Assembly: GCF_000377205.1 (NCBI RefSeq)
Contig: NZ_KB897907.1
Coordinates: 186,001 to 250,000 of the forward strand
Reading direction: 5' to 3'
Source: Thioalkalivibrio sp. ALJ3
GTDB taxonomy: Bacteria; Pseudomonadota; Gammaproteobacteria; Ectothiorhodospirales; Ectothiorhodospiraceae
DNA length: 64,000 bases
Below are positions 7,354 through 15,808 of the stretch, piece by piece; position 1 is the first letter of the stretch; each line of letters opens with the position of its first letter. Below the pieces are notes generated by a model, which saw only the letters and a list, made by a program, of their open reading frames with translations, searched no databases and was not told where the DNA came from. Position numbers and translations under genes: made by a program.

Positions 7354-8460
7354 CTATTCGTGAATGTAGTCGACGACCTCGAGCCCGAAACCGCCCAGGC
7401 CATGGAAGCGCTTGGGCGCTGACATCAGCTGCATGCGGCCCACACCGCAGTCGGCCAGAATCTGCGCACCGATGCCGTACATGCGCCACTCGGCCGAATT
7501 CTCGCGCCCTCCGCGCTCCTCCTGCTGAGGCTGCCCGAGCTGTTCCAGCCGCTGCGCCAGGGCCTCGGCGCTCTCGTGCTTGCGCAGCACCACCACAACC
7601 CCCTCGCCGGCCTCGTCGATGCGGCGCAGGGCATCGTCCAGCGGCCAGCCACGATCCGGGCCGGCATAGCCCAGGGTGTCATGCAGTGTGTTTTCCAGGT
7701 GCACGCGCACCAGGGTGTCCTGCTCCGGATTCGGCTCCCCGCGCACCAGCGCAAAGTGCAGCTGGTGGTCGACCTCGTCCTGGAATGACAGCAGGCGGAA
7801 TTCACCATGCGCGGTCGGGAACGGGCGCTCCGAGACCCGCTGAACGGTCTTCTCGTTCTCGATGCGGTAGCGGATCAGATCCTCGATCGTACCCATCTTC
7901 AGGTCGTGTTCGGCACAGAAGCGCTCGAGGTCCGGGCGCCGCGCCATGGTGCCGTCCTCGTTGAGGATCTCCACGATCACCGCGGCCGGCTCGGCCCCGG
8001 CCAGGCGCGCAAGGTCGCAGCCGGCCTCGGTATGGCCGGCGCGCACGATCACCCCGCCCGGCTGCGCCATCAGCGGGAACACATGCCCCGGCTGGACGAT
8101 GTCGCCCGGCTGCGCGTTTGGCGCCACGGCCGTGCGAATCGTGTGCGCGCGGTCATAGGCAGAAATACCCGTAGTCACGCCCTCGGCGGCCTCGATGGAC
8201 AGCGTGAAGTTGGTGCCGTGCACATCGTTGGTGTCGGTCACCATCAGCGGAAGCGCGAGCTGCTTGCAGCGCTCGCGGGTCAGCGTCAGGCAGATCAGCC
8301 CGCGGCCATACTTGGCCATGAAGTTGATGTCCTCGGGGCGCACATGCGAGGCGAGCATCAGCAGATCGCCCTCGTTCTCGCGGTCCTCGTCGTCGACGAT
8401 GACCACCATGCGGCCGGCCTGCAGTTCCTCGAGGATGGTTTCGGTATTGGAAAATTCCAT
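7354..8460 (-). CDS. ribBA: RibBA-type 3,4-dihydroxy-2-butanone-4-phosphate synthase with degenerate GTP cyclohydrolase II domain
   Basis: 368 residues. The N-terminal DHBP synthase domain is intact: VDDEDRENEGDLLMLA (about 22-37) and RAGHTEAGCDLARLAG. It makes the four-carbon riboflavin precursor from ribulose 5-phosphate. The C-terminal half is homologous to GTP cyclohydrolase II but lacks the zinc-site CxTGDxxxSxRCDC; the corresponding segment reads LENTLHDTLGYAGPDRGW, with no Cys pair. GTP cyclohydrolase activity is therefore not expected from this protein, as in other gammaproteobacterial RibB-X fusions. It lies 27 bases after ribE on the same strand. Confidence 0.92.
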   Translation of the reverse strand: MEFSNTETILEELQAGRMVVIVDDEDRENEGDLLMLASHVRPEDINFMAKYGRGLICLTLTRERCKQLALPLMVTDTNDVHGTNFTLSIEAAEGVTTGISAYDRAHTIRTAVAPNAQPGDIVQPGHVFPLMAQPGGVIVRAGHTEAGCDLARLAGAEPAAVIVEILNEDGTMARRPDLERFCAEHDLKMGTIEDLIRYRIENEKTVQRVSERPFPTAHGEFRLLSFQDEVDHQLHFALVRGEPNPEQDTLVRVHLENTLHDTLGYAGPDRGWPLDDALRRIDEAGEGVVVVLRKHESAEALAQRLEQLGQPQQEERGGRENSAEWRMYGIGAQILADCGVGRMQLMSAPKRFHGLGGFGLEVVDYIHE

Positions 8461-8487
8461 GCGTGCCTTCGGTCGGGGGCCGTGCGC

Positions 8488-9171
8488 TCAGTCGCGCGGC
8501 CCGGGATGATTGGGGAAGCCCTGTTCGGCCAGCCAGGCCTCGGACAGATCGCCGGCGTCCGTGCCCGGCTCCGCCGCGCGTTCGCCCAGCATCAACCGTT
8601 CCAGGTAGCGGGCGATCAGGTCGACCTCCAGGTTCACCGGCGTACCCACGGCGTACACAGAGAAGCGGGTCAGCGACCAGGTGTGGGGGATGATGTTGAC
8701 CTCGAACTCGGCCCCGTCGACCTGATTCACGGTCAGGCTGGTGCCGTCGATGGTGATCGAGCCCTTCGCCGCGATGTAGCGCGCCAGCGCGGCGGGGGCA
8801 CGAAAGCGCACGCGGGTCGAGCGCGCGTCCGGCTCCATCGCGACCACCTCGCCCACGCCATCGACGTGGCCCGAGACCATGTGGCCGCCGAGGCGGTCGC
8901 CCAGGGCCAGCGCCCGCTCCAGGTTAACCCGGTCGCCGGGCTCCAGCCCGCCCAGCGTGGTCACGTTCAGGGACTCGCGCGAGACATCGGCGGCGAAGCC
9001 CGCGGCTGTCAGGTCGGTCACGGTTAGGCACACGCCGTTCACCGCGATGGAATCGCCCAGGCGCGTGTCCGACAGGTCCATTCCGGGGGCATCCACGTAC
9101 AGGCGTACGTCGCCGCCACTAGGCGTCAGGCGATCCAGGCTGCCGAGGGTCTCGATGATTCCGGTGAACAT
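8488..9171 (-). CDS. ribE: Riboflavin synthase, alpha subunit
   Basis: 227 residues from MFTGIIETLG, the canonical N-terminus. The open frame extends 41 codons further to 9294 without family similarity. There are two lumazine-binding repeats, the second starting near GGHMVSGHVDGVG (about residue 95). It dismutates two 6,7-dimethyl-8-ribityllumazines to riboflavin. It sits between ribD and ribBA, all on the minus strand. The 138-base ribD-ribE gap (9172-9309) shows no element I can name. Confidence 0.94.
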   Translation of the reverse strand: MFTGIIETLGSLDRLTPSGGDVRLYVDAPGMDLSDTRLGDSIAVNGVCLTVTDLTAAGFAADVSRESLNVTTLGGLEPGDRVNLERALALGDRLGGHMVSGHVDGVGEVVAMEPDARSTRVRFRAPAALARYIAAKGSITIDGTSLTVNQVDGAEFEVNIIPHTWSLTRFSVYAVGTPVNLEVDLIARYLERLMLGERAAEPGTDAGDLSEAWLAEQGFPNHPGPRD

Positions 9172-9309
9172 GGGCCTTGTTTCAGTTGCAGGCCGCCCCG
9201 GGAGAGGGTGCCGCGAGCCGCCCATCTTAGGGAAACGCGAAGGCGTTCGCACCACACGATGGAGGACGTATGGATTTAGCACCCGACAAGGCACAGGACG
9301 ATCGGACCA

Positions 9310-10485
9310 TCAGGAGCGCGGGCGGGCCCGCAGGCGCAGGCTGTCGCCGACCCAGCGGCTTTCGAGGATCTCCAGCTCCGCGCGCTCGTCCATGCGCGCC
9401 AGCGGCCACTCCACAAGCGGGCGGGCACTCGAGCCCAGCAGCAACGGCGCCTGGTACAACAGCCACTCGTCCACCCAGCCCCCGCGGGCCAAGGCCCCGG
9501 CGAGGCCCGGGCCGGACTCCACATGCAGCTCGTTGACCTCGGCCCGCGCCAGTTCCGCCAGCACCTCGCCGAGATCCAGCCCGCCCTCGGGCGAGTCGCT
9601 GGCCAATGCGATCGGACGCACGTCCGCGCCGTGCCCGCGCAAGGTATCGGCCGCCGGCGAGCGCGCGGCATCCGGCCCGGTCAGGACCCACACAGGGCCG
9701 CTCTTCAGGATCTGGGCGCCGGGGGGCGTGCGCAGACGGGCATCCAGGATCACCCTGAGCGGCTGGCGGGTCGGCAGATCCGAGTAGTGCGGGTCATCGG
9801 GGAAGCCGGCCTGGGCGGCCAGCTGGTGCGGTTTCATGCGCACGGTCAGGCGCGGGTCGTCGGCCACCACGGTACCGCTGCCGGTCAGGATCGCCCCGGC
9901 GCGCGCCCGCCACAGCTGTACGTCGCGACGCGCCGCCTCGCCGGTAATCCAGCGCGACTCGCCCGAGGCCATCGCCGTGCGCCCGTCCAGGCTCGCCGCG
10001 AGCTTGATCCGGACCCAGGGGCGTCCCTGCTCCATGCGCTGGACAAAGCCCGGGTTCAGCGCCCGCGCCTCGGCCTCGAGCACCCCGGTTTCGACCTCGA
10101 TCCCGGCCGCGCGCAGGGCCTCCATGCCGCCGCCACAAACCTGCGGATTCGGATCCTGCATCGCGATCACGACCCGGGCCACTCCGGCCTGGATCAGCGC
10201 CTCGGTGCAGGGTGGGGTGCGGCCGTAATGACTGCACGGCTCGAGCGTCACGTAGACGGTGGCCCCGCGCGCGTCGTCGCCGGCCGCGCGCAGGGCGTTC
10301 ACCTCGGCGTGCGGCTCGCCGGCACGCCAGTGCAGCCCCTCTCCGACGACCTCGTCATCGCGTACCAGCACACAGCCCACCCGAGGATTGGGATCGGCAC
10401 TGAAGCGGCCCAGATCGGCCAGCTCCAGCGCCCGCGCCATGTGGAGTCGATCGTCCACCGCCTGCTCGTGTCCCGGCTGTGCCAT
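9310..10485 (-). CDS. ribD: Bifunctional pyrimidine deaminase/reductase RibD
   Basis: 391 residues. The N-terminal cytidine-deaminase-like domain carries the zinc motif HAEVNAL (59-65) and EPCSHYGRTPPC (C84, C93). The C-terminal reductase domain contains VRIKLAASLDGRTA and DDPRLTVR. It performs deamination then reduction in riboflavin synthesis. The start codon overlaps the nrdR stop as ATGA, so the two genes are translationally coupled. Confidence 0.94.
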   Translation of the reverse strand: MAQPGHEQAVDDRLHMARALELADLGRFSADPNPRVGCVLVRDDEVVGEGLHWRAGEPHAEVNALRAAGDDARGATVYVTLEPCSHYGRTPPCTEALIQAGVARVVIAMQDPNPQVCGGGMEALRAAGIEVETGVLEAEARALNPGFVQRMEQGRPWVRIKLAASLDGRTAMASGESRWITGEAARRDVQLWRARAGAILTGSGTVVADDPRLTVRMKPHQLAAQAGFPDDPHYSDLPTRQPLRVILDARLRTPPGAQILKSGPVWVLTGPDAARSPAADTLRGHGADVRPIALASDSPEGGLDLGEVLAELARAEVNELHVESGPGLAGALARGGWVDEWLLYQAPLLLGSSARPLVEWPLARMDERAELEILESRWVGDSLRLRARPRS

Positions 10486-11036
10486 CAGTCGTCCTCCTGC
10501 GAATCCCCCGACGCGGCGGTATCCGTGTCGGAGAGTCCTTCATCGATCAGGCGCAGCTGTGAACGGCGCATCTCCGGCGTCAGGTCATCCTCGAGCCGTT
10601 CGATGGCCTCGCGGAAGGATTGCACGCTGGCAAAGCTCAGATAGATGGAGGCAAAACGGATATAGGCCACATGGTCCAGGGCATGCAAGGCCGCCAGGAC
10701 CATCTCGCCAATACGGTCGGACTTGACCTCGGGGGCCGCCAGGGAGGCGAGCTGGCGCTTGATGTCGTCGATCACGCGCTCGACATCCTCGGTCTTCACC
10801 GGGCGCTTGTGCAGCGCCCGGCGCAGACCGCTGCGCAGCTTGTCCTCGTCGAAGGCGACGCGCTCGCCGGAGCGCTTGACCACCCGCGGCAGGCTGAACT
10901 CCGCCCGTTCGAAGGTGGTGAACCGCGCCCGGCATTCGCGGCACTCGCGCCGGCGCCGGATCTGTTCCTGCTCCGGGCCGGCCACCCGCGAGTCCACCAC
11001 ACGGGTGTCGTGGGCGCCACAGGCCGGGCAGCGCAT
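10485..11036 (-). CDS. nrdR: Transcriptional repressor NrdR
   Basis: 183 residues. The N-terminal zinc ribbon uses C3, C6, C32 and C35 (MRCPACG; RECREC), followed by an ATP-cone domain. NrdR represses ribonucleotide reductase genes in response to adenine nucleotides. About 30 residues of an acidic, low-complexity tail (ending SGDSQEDD) extend past the usual length. It lies 22 bases after glyA and overlaps ribD, an arrangement common in gammaproteobacteria. Confidence 0.94.
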   Translation of the reverse strand: MRCPACGAHDTRVVDSRVAGPEQEQIRRRRECRECRARFTTFERAEFSLPRVVKRSGERVAFDEDKLRSGLRRALHKRPVKTEDVERVIDDIKRQLASLAAPEVKSDRIGEMVLAALHALDHVAYIRFASIYLSFASVQSFREAIERLEDDLTPEMRRSQLRLIDEGLSDTDTAASGDSQEDD

Positions 11037-11058
11037 GGCAGGCCGCCGCTACGCCGCG

Positions 11059-12318
<1,260 letters not shown>

Positions 12319-12808
12319 TCGGATCTCCCGTTTCATTACTTTCGTGGATTCGGTTTCCCGGCGCGCCGACTCACCGGCGCAGGCCAGGGAAGGGGGAAAC
12401 AAAGACGCGTAATGATAGGGGATGCGGGTCTTTTTTTCAGGCCGGCGCTGCGGCGTCGACCTGCCGGCGGCGGACCGACATGCCGTACCTGAACGACTTT
12501 ATTGCAATTTTTTCAGAACGATACACCCGACGATCTCATTCGCTAATGCCGCCGTCATCACCGCGTTCGCGACATGGGACACCCTGCTCGCGCCCCCCTT
12601 GTCCAGTTTCTTTACACCAACCCGGACTCGAAAGCGGCCAACCCGACTCCAGGTGCACTCCCTTCGCCTGCAATGGCTACATTGATTCAACCACAGTAAC
12701 AACAGTGTCGTATTTCTTTACGCATCCACTGCGACTGATTCGCGACAGCATCTGGAATATACGGCTATGCGTATGTTTTTCCAAACCGATTTTCCGCACC
12801 ATCCAACA
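12319..12808. other. Long intergenic region glyA / PEP-CTERM gene 1
   Basis: About 490 bases between divergent genes, with AT-rich patches unlike the surrounding GC-rich DNA. No convincing coding frame or RNA gene was seen. TTTACACCAACCC (12611-12623) resembles TTTACACCTGAACCC upstream of the second PEP-CTERM gene (about 13705-13719). The shared string could be an activator site. Confidence 0.4.
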
Positions 12809-12824
12809 TGGCACCGTTTCTGCT
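12809..12824 (+). promoter_or_regulatory. Sigma-54-type (-24/-12) promoter for PEP-CTERM gene 1
   Basis: TGGCACCGTTTCTGCT matches TGGCAC-N5-YTGCW with exact GG-to-GC spacing. The start codon is 80 bases downstream. A similar element precedes the paralogous gene. Confidence 0.6.
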
Positions 12825-12904
12825 TCGAATTCATATGCAGGAGGACCGGACTGTCCGGAACCGCGCATTTTCCCGGAGGCAATACCCCCGGGGAGGCCAA
12901 CAAA

Positions 12905-13594
12905 ATGAAACCAACACGATTGACACCCTATTTCGCGAGTGCGGTCTTCTTGCTGGGCCTGGGATTTTCCGGCGCCGCGCAGTCTGCCGTAATTGACCCG
13001 TTGCTCGACTGCGCCAACCTGGACGGGGGCGTACAGAATCGCGTGACCACCAACATCGGCTGCCAGATTCTTTCTCCGCTGGGCGGGAATGTGAATGACC
13101 CCGTAGGGGGCGACCCCTCCAACTGGATCGTCAACACGGCCGGTGGCACGGGCTTCTTCGGCATCAGCAACTGGCAATACGATGGACGCTGGGAAGACCC
13201 GCCGGACAGCAATGGCGATCCCCTGGAATTCGATCCGGCGGACCCGACCCTCAACCTGGTCACTCTGAACGGCCACGCGCAGAGCGGGACCTGGACGCTC
13301 GATCCGAGCTTCGTCTACGGCGACCTGCTATTCCTGTTCAAGGACGGCGGCAGCACCAACCTGACCGGCTTCCTGATGACCGGCTTCAGCGGCTCCTACG
13401 CCACGCCGTTCACCAGTCCGCCCTTCCCGCTGCCGGGCGCGGGGAATGACAGGGATATCTCGCATGTGAGTATTTACTACCGTCCGGGCGTACCGGTCCC
13501 CGAACCCCGTACCCTGCTGCTGCTGGGCCTGGGGCTGGGCTTGCTGGGTATCGTCTTCCGGCGCAAAGCGCACAAGGGCTCGATTGCGGCCTGA
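12905..13594 (+). CDS. PEP-CTERM sorting-domain exported protein 1
   Basis: 229 residues. A signal peptide ends near GAAQSA (residue about 26). The mature domain has a conserved Cys pair (LLDCANL ... NIGCQILSPL), and the tail reads VPEPRTLLLLGLGLGLLG followed by FRRK. The PEP motif, hydrophobic helix and basic end are the exosortase recognition signal, so the protein is exported and processed by an exosortase encoded elsewhere. GGGGAGGCC precedes the ATG. It is a clear paralogue of the next gene. The function of the mature part is unknown. Confidence 0.88.
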   Translation: MKPTRLTPYFASAVFLLGLGFSGAAQSAVIDPLLDCANLDGGVQNRVTTNIGCQILSPLGGNVNDPVGGDPSNWIVNTAGGTGFFGISNWQYDGRWEDPPDSNGDPLEFDPADPTLNLVTLNGHAQSGTWTLDPSFVYGDLLFLFKDGGSTNLTGFLMTGFSGSYATPFTSPPFPLPGAGNDRDISHVSIYYRPGVPVPEPRTLLLLGLGLGLLGIVFRRKAHKGSIAA

Positions 13595-13613
13595 GCATCC
13601 CCACTGCACAACA

Positions 13614-13643
13614 CGAAGATGGCGCCACGTGGCGCCATCTTCG
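13614..13643. terminator. Perfect 30-bp palindrome terminator after PEP-CTERM gene 1
   Basis: CGAAGATGGCGCCAC and its exact reverse complement form a fully palindromic 30-base sequence 19 bases after the stop. There is no long T run. It is probably a transcription terminator or 3' stabilising hairpin. Confidence 0.65.
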
Positions 13644-13796
13644 CGTTCAAGTCTTCTGGCCAGCGATGCATGTGCCCGGCCGCCGCCGGCCATGTCGGGA
13701 TTTTTTACACCTGAACCCTGATCGTCCGCTGGTCCCTCCGCACCATTCGCTACAACCCGTTGTTTTGAGAACCCAATCACCGCAACACCCCCAAAT

Positions 13797-13812
13797 TGGC
13801 ATGGACCATGCT
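13797..13812 (+). promoter_or_regulatory. Sigma-54-type (-24/-12) promoter for PEP-CTERM gene 2
   Basis: TGGCATGGACCATGCT has GG and GC at the same spacing as the element before the first paralogue. It lies 112 bases upstream of the start codon. Confidence 0.5.
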
Positions 13813-13924
13813 TAATTACCTCTCGGTGAGTGATGGCACTTTCGGGCGATGTCGGCCACAGCCGCATTCATGAGGGAAACACTACAAACCATGGAGGGAC
13901 TTTGGTCCCATGGAGGTAGGTCCG

Positions 13925-14572
13925 ATGTCATCCAAGCCTTTGCCCTCGTTCTTGGCCGGGACGTTGCTCCTGTTGAGCCTGTCGCTCTCCGGGACCACCC
14001 AGGCCGCCCTTCTCGACTGCAGTGCCCTGTCCGGCAGTGTCGCTGACCGCGTCACCAACAATGCCGGCTGTCAGATCCTGTCGCCCCTGGATGGTGCGGC
14101 TGCCGACTTCACCGCCGGGGACCCCTCGAGCTGGCTGGTCAATACTGCCGGGGGTACGGGATTTTTCGGGTTCAGCGACTGGCTGTTCGACGGCCGCTGG
14201 ACCTCTCCCGGCACAAACAGCTCGACCCTCGCCAGCTTTGACGGCAATCGCCACAGTGGCCAATGGGCCCTGGATGCGGAATGGGAATACGGCGACCTGT
14301 TGTTCCTGTTCAACCATGGCAGCGGCACCAACCTGGTCGGGTTCCTGATGACCGGCATGAGTGGCAGCTACAACAGCCCCTTTACCCAGCCCCCGTTCGA
14401 TTATCCCGGCATGGCCACGCGCAACATCTCGCATATCAGCGTCTATTACCGTTCGGGCGCGGCCGGCACCGTCCCCGAACCCCGGACGATGCTGCTGATG
14501 GGCCTGGGACTCGGGCTGCTCGGGCTGGTTCTACGCCGCAACCGACGATTGGGGCCCAGTTCTCCGGTTTGA
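13925..14572 (+). CDS. PEP-CTERM sorting-domain exported protein 2
   Basis: 215 residues, paralogous to the preceding gene across the whole length. Shared features are LLDCSALSGSVADRVTNNAG, the GCQILSPL Cys, NTAGGTGFFGFSDW, GDLLFLFNHG and NLVGFLMTGMSGSY. A signal peptide ends near TTQA. The tail is VPEPRTMLLMGLGLGLLG then LRRNRR, an exosortase signal. I prefer the ATG at 13925 because GGAGGTAGGTCC sits before it; an in-frame ATG at 13910 is possible. It lies about 330 bases after gene 1 with its own promoter-like site, so it is separately transcribed. Confidence 0.88.
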   Translation: MSSKPLPSFLAGTLLLLSLSLSGTTQAALLDCSALSGSVADRVTNNAGCQILSPLDGAAADFTAGDPSSWLVNTAGGTGFFGFSDWLFDGRWTSPGTNSSTLASFDGNRHSGQWALDAEWEYGDLLFLFNHGSGTNLVGFLMTGMSGSYNSPFTQPPFDYPGMATRNISHISVYYRSGAAGTVPEPRTMLLMGLGLGLLGLVLRRNRRLGPSSPV

Positions 14573-14603
14573 CCCAACTTCCTGCGACCCGCCACCAAGC
14601 AAT

Positions 14604-14632
14604 CACGAGCACGCCCGCCGGGCGTGCTCGTG
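14604..14632. terminator. Hairpin terminator after PEP-CTERM gene 2
   Basis: CACGAGCACGCCCG is followed by its exact reverse complement after one base, starting 32 bases after the stop codon. A downstream T run is lacking. Confidence 0.65.
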
Positions 14633-14737
14633 CATCTGACGGAGGGCTGTCCTGCGCGGGACCCCAGACTTCCCGAATGAGGATTGCCCTCATCGCTCCG
14701 GCCCACTGGCAAGATCGACCTGAAGGCGAACGTGCTA

Positions 14738-14757
14738 TTTGATCTGCGTCTCCCTAG
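14738..14757. repeat. Possible solitary end of the terminal-inverted-repeat element
   Basis: TTTGATCTGCGTCTCCCTAG matches the right end of the element at 44811-45127 (ending TTCAATCAGCGTCTCCCTAG) at 17 of 20 positions. There is no internal element sequence beside it. It may be a remnant or a chance match. Confidence 0.35.
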
Positions 14758-14806
14758 AATCCTCGGCACTGCCGCGATTCATTCCCGGCATAACCCCGGA
14801 GGGCGT

Positions 14807-15808
14807 ATGAGTCGATCCAGTGTGCCGAGAGCCAACCGACCATGGCTGCAACGCCTGCTGCCATTGCTTGCTCTTGTCGGCCTGCTTGTTGCCCCCACCG
14901 CGCAAGCCGAGTCTCGATTCATCAACATCGGCACCGGCGGTGTAACCGGGGTGTACTATCCGGCGGGACAGCATCTGTGCCGCCTGTTCAACACCCGGCG
15001 CGGCGAACACGGGATGCGCTGTACGGCCGAAAGTACCGGCGGCTCGGTATTCAATCTCAACATGATCCGTTCGGGCGACATGGATTTCGGTGTCGCGCAG
15101 TCGGATCTTCAGCACCACGCCTACCGGGGCTCCGGGCGCTTCGAGGAATTTGGCCCCGCCGCCCACTTGCGAGCGGTCTTCAGCTTGCATGCCGAACCCC
15201 TGACGCTGGTGGTACGCCCCGACTCGGGTATCGAGGGCCTGGATGACCTGCCCGGCAAGCGCGTCAACATCGGCAACCCGGGCTCCGGCCAGCGCATCCT
15301 GATGGAAGACCTGATGGAAGCACTGGATTGGGACCATGCCACCTTCCGCCGGGTCAGCGAACTGCCCTCCCGCGAACAGGCCCAGGCACTGTGCGACAAC
15401 CGCATCGATGCCTTTGTCTTTTCGGTTGGGCATCCCTCGGCCGCGATCCAGGAGCCCATCGCAACCTGCGACGCCCGCCTGGTTTCGATCACGGGGACAA
15501 CCGTCGACCAGTTGGTCGAGGAGACCCCCTACTACCTGCGAGCCGTGATCCCGGCCGGCACCTACCCCGGCCAGGACGACGACATACACACCTACGGTGT
15601 CGGCGCCACACTGGTCACCTCGACCCGCACCTCGGACCGGGCTGTATACGAGATCACCCGCGCGGTTTTCGAGAACTTCGAGACCTTTCGCGGCCTTCAC
15701 CCGGCTTTCGCACCGCTGGAACGCGAGACGATGGTGGACGAGGGACTGTCGGCCCCCCTGCACCCGGGGGCCCAACGCTACTTCCGTGAAGCGGGGTTGA
15801 TTGAATGA
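14807..15808 (+). CDS. TAXI-family TRAP transporter solute-binding protein
   Basis: 333 residues. A Sec signal peptide LLPLLALVGLLVAPTAQA ends near residue 36. FINIGTGGVTGVYYPAGQHL is the TAXI N-terminal signature, and LPGKRVNIGNPGSGQR lies in the ligand-binding region. It is a periplasmic receptor delivering an organic acid-type ligand to the fused permease, whose start overlaps this stop (ATGA). GGAGGGCGT precedes the ATG at 14807. The ligand cannot be read from sequence; downstream glycolate oxidation genes hint at a small carboxylate. Confidence 0.9.
   Translation: MSRSSVPRANRPWLQRLLPLLALVGLLVAPTAQAESRFINIGTGGVTGVYYPAGQHLCRLFNTRRGEHGMRCTAESTGGSVFNLNMIRSGDMDFGVAQSDLQHHAYRGSGRFEEFGPAAHLRAVFSLHAEPLTLVVRPDSGIEGLDDLPGKRVNIGNPGSGQRILMEDLMEALDWDHATFRRVSELPSREQAQALCDNRIDAFVFSVGHPSAAIQEPIATCDARLVSITGTTVDQLVEETPYYLRAVIPAGTYPGQDDDIHTYGVGATLVTSTRTSDRAVYEITRAVFENFETFRGLHPAFAPLERETMVDEGLSAPLHPGAQRYFREAGLIE

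Noticed and set aside
5721-7964. Long plus-strand frame spanning sdhC, ygfZ and ribBA
   Set aside because: It crosses genes on both strands and its composition (Arg/Pro/Gly-rich) is that of a shadow frame.
12319-12904. A small gene in the long glyA-PEP-CTERM gap
   Set aside because: The open frames there lack ribosome sites and recognisable sequence, and one simply runs into the PEP-CTERM leader.
13872-13882. AGGGAAACACT upstream of PEP-CTERM gene 2 as another element end
   Set aside because: Only 11 bases match and the sequence then diverges; too short to claim.
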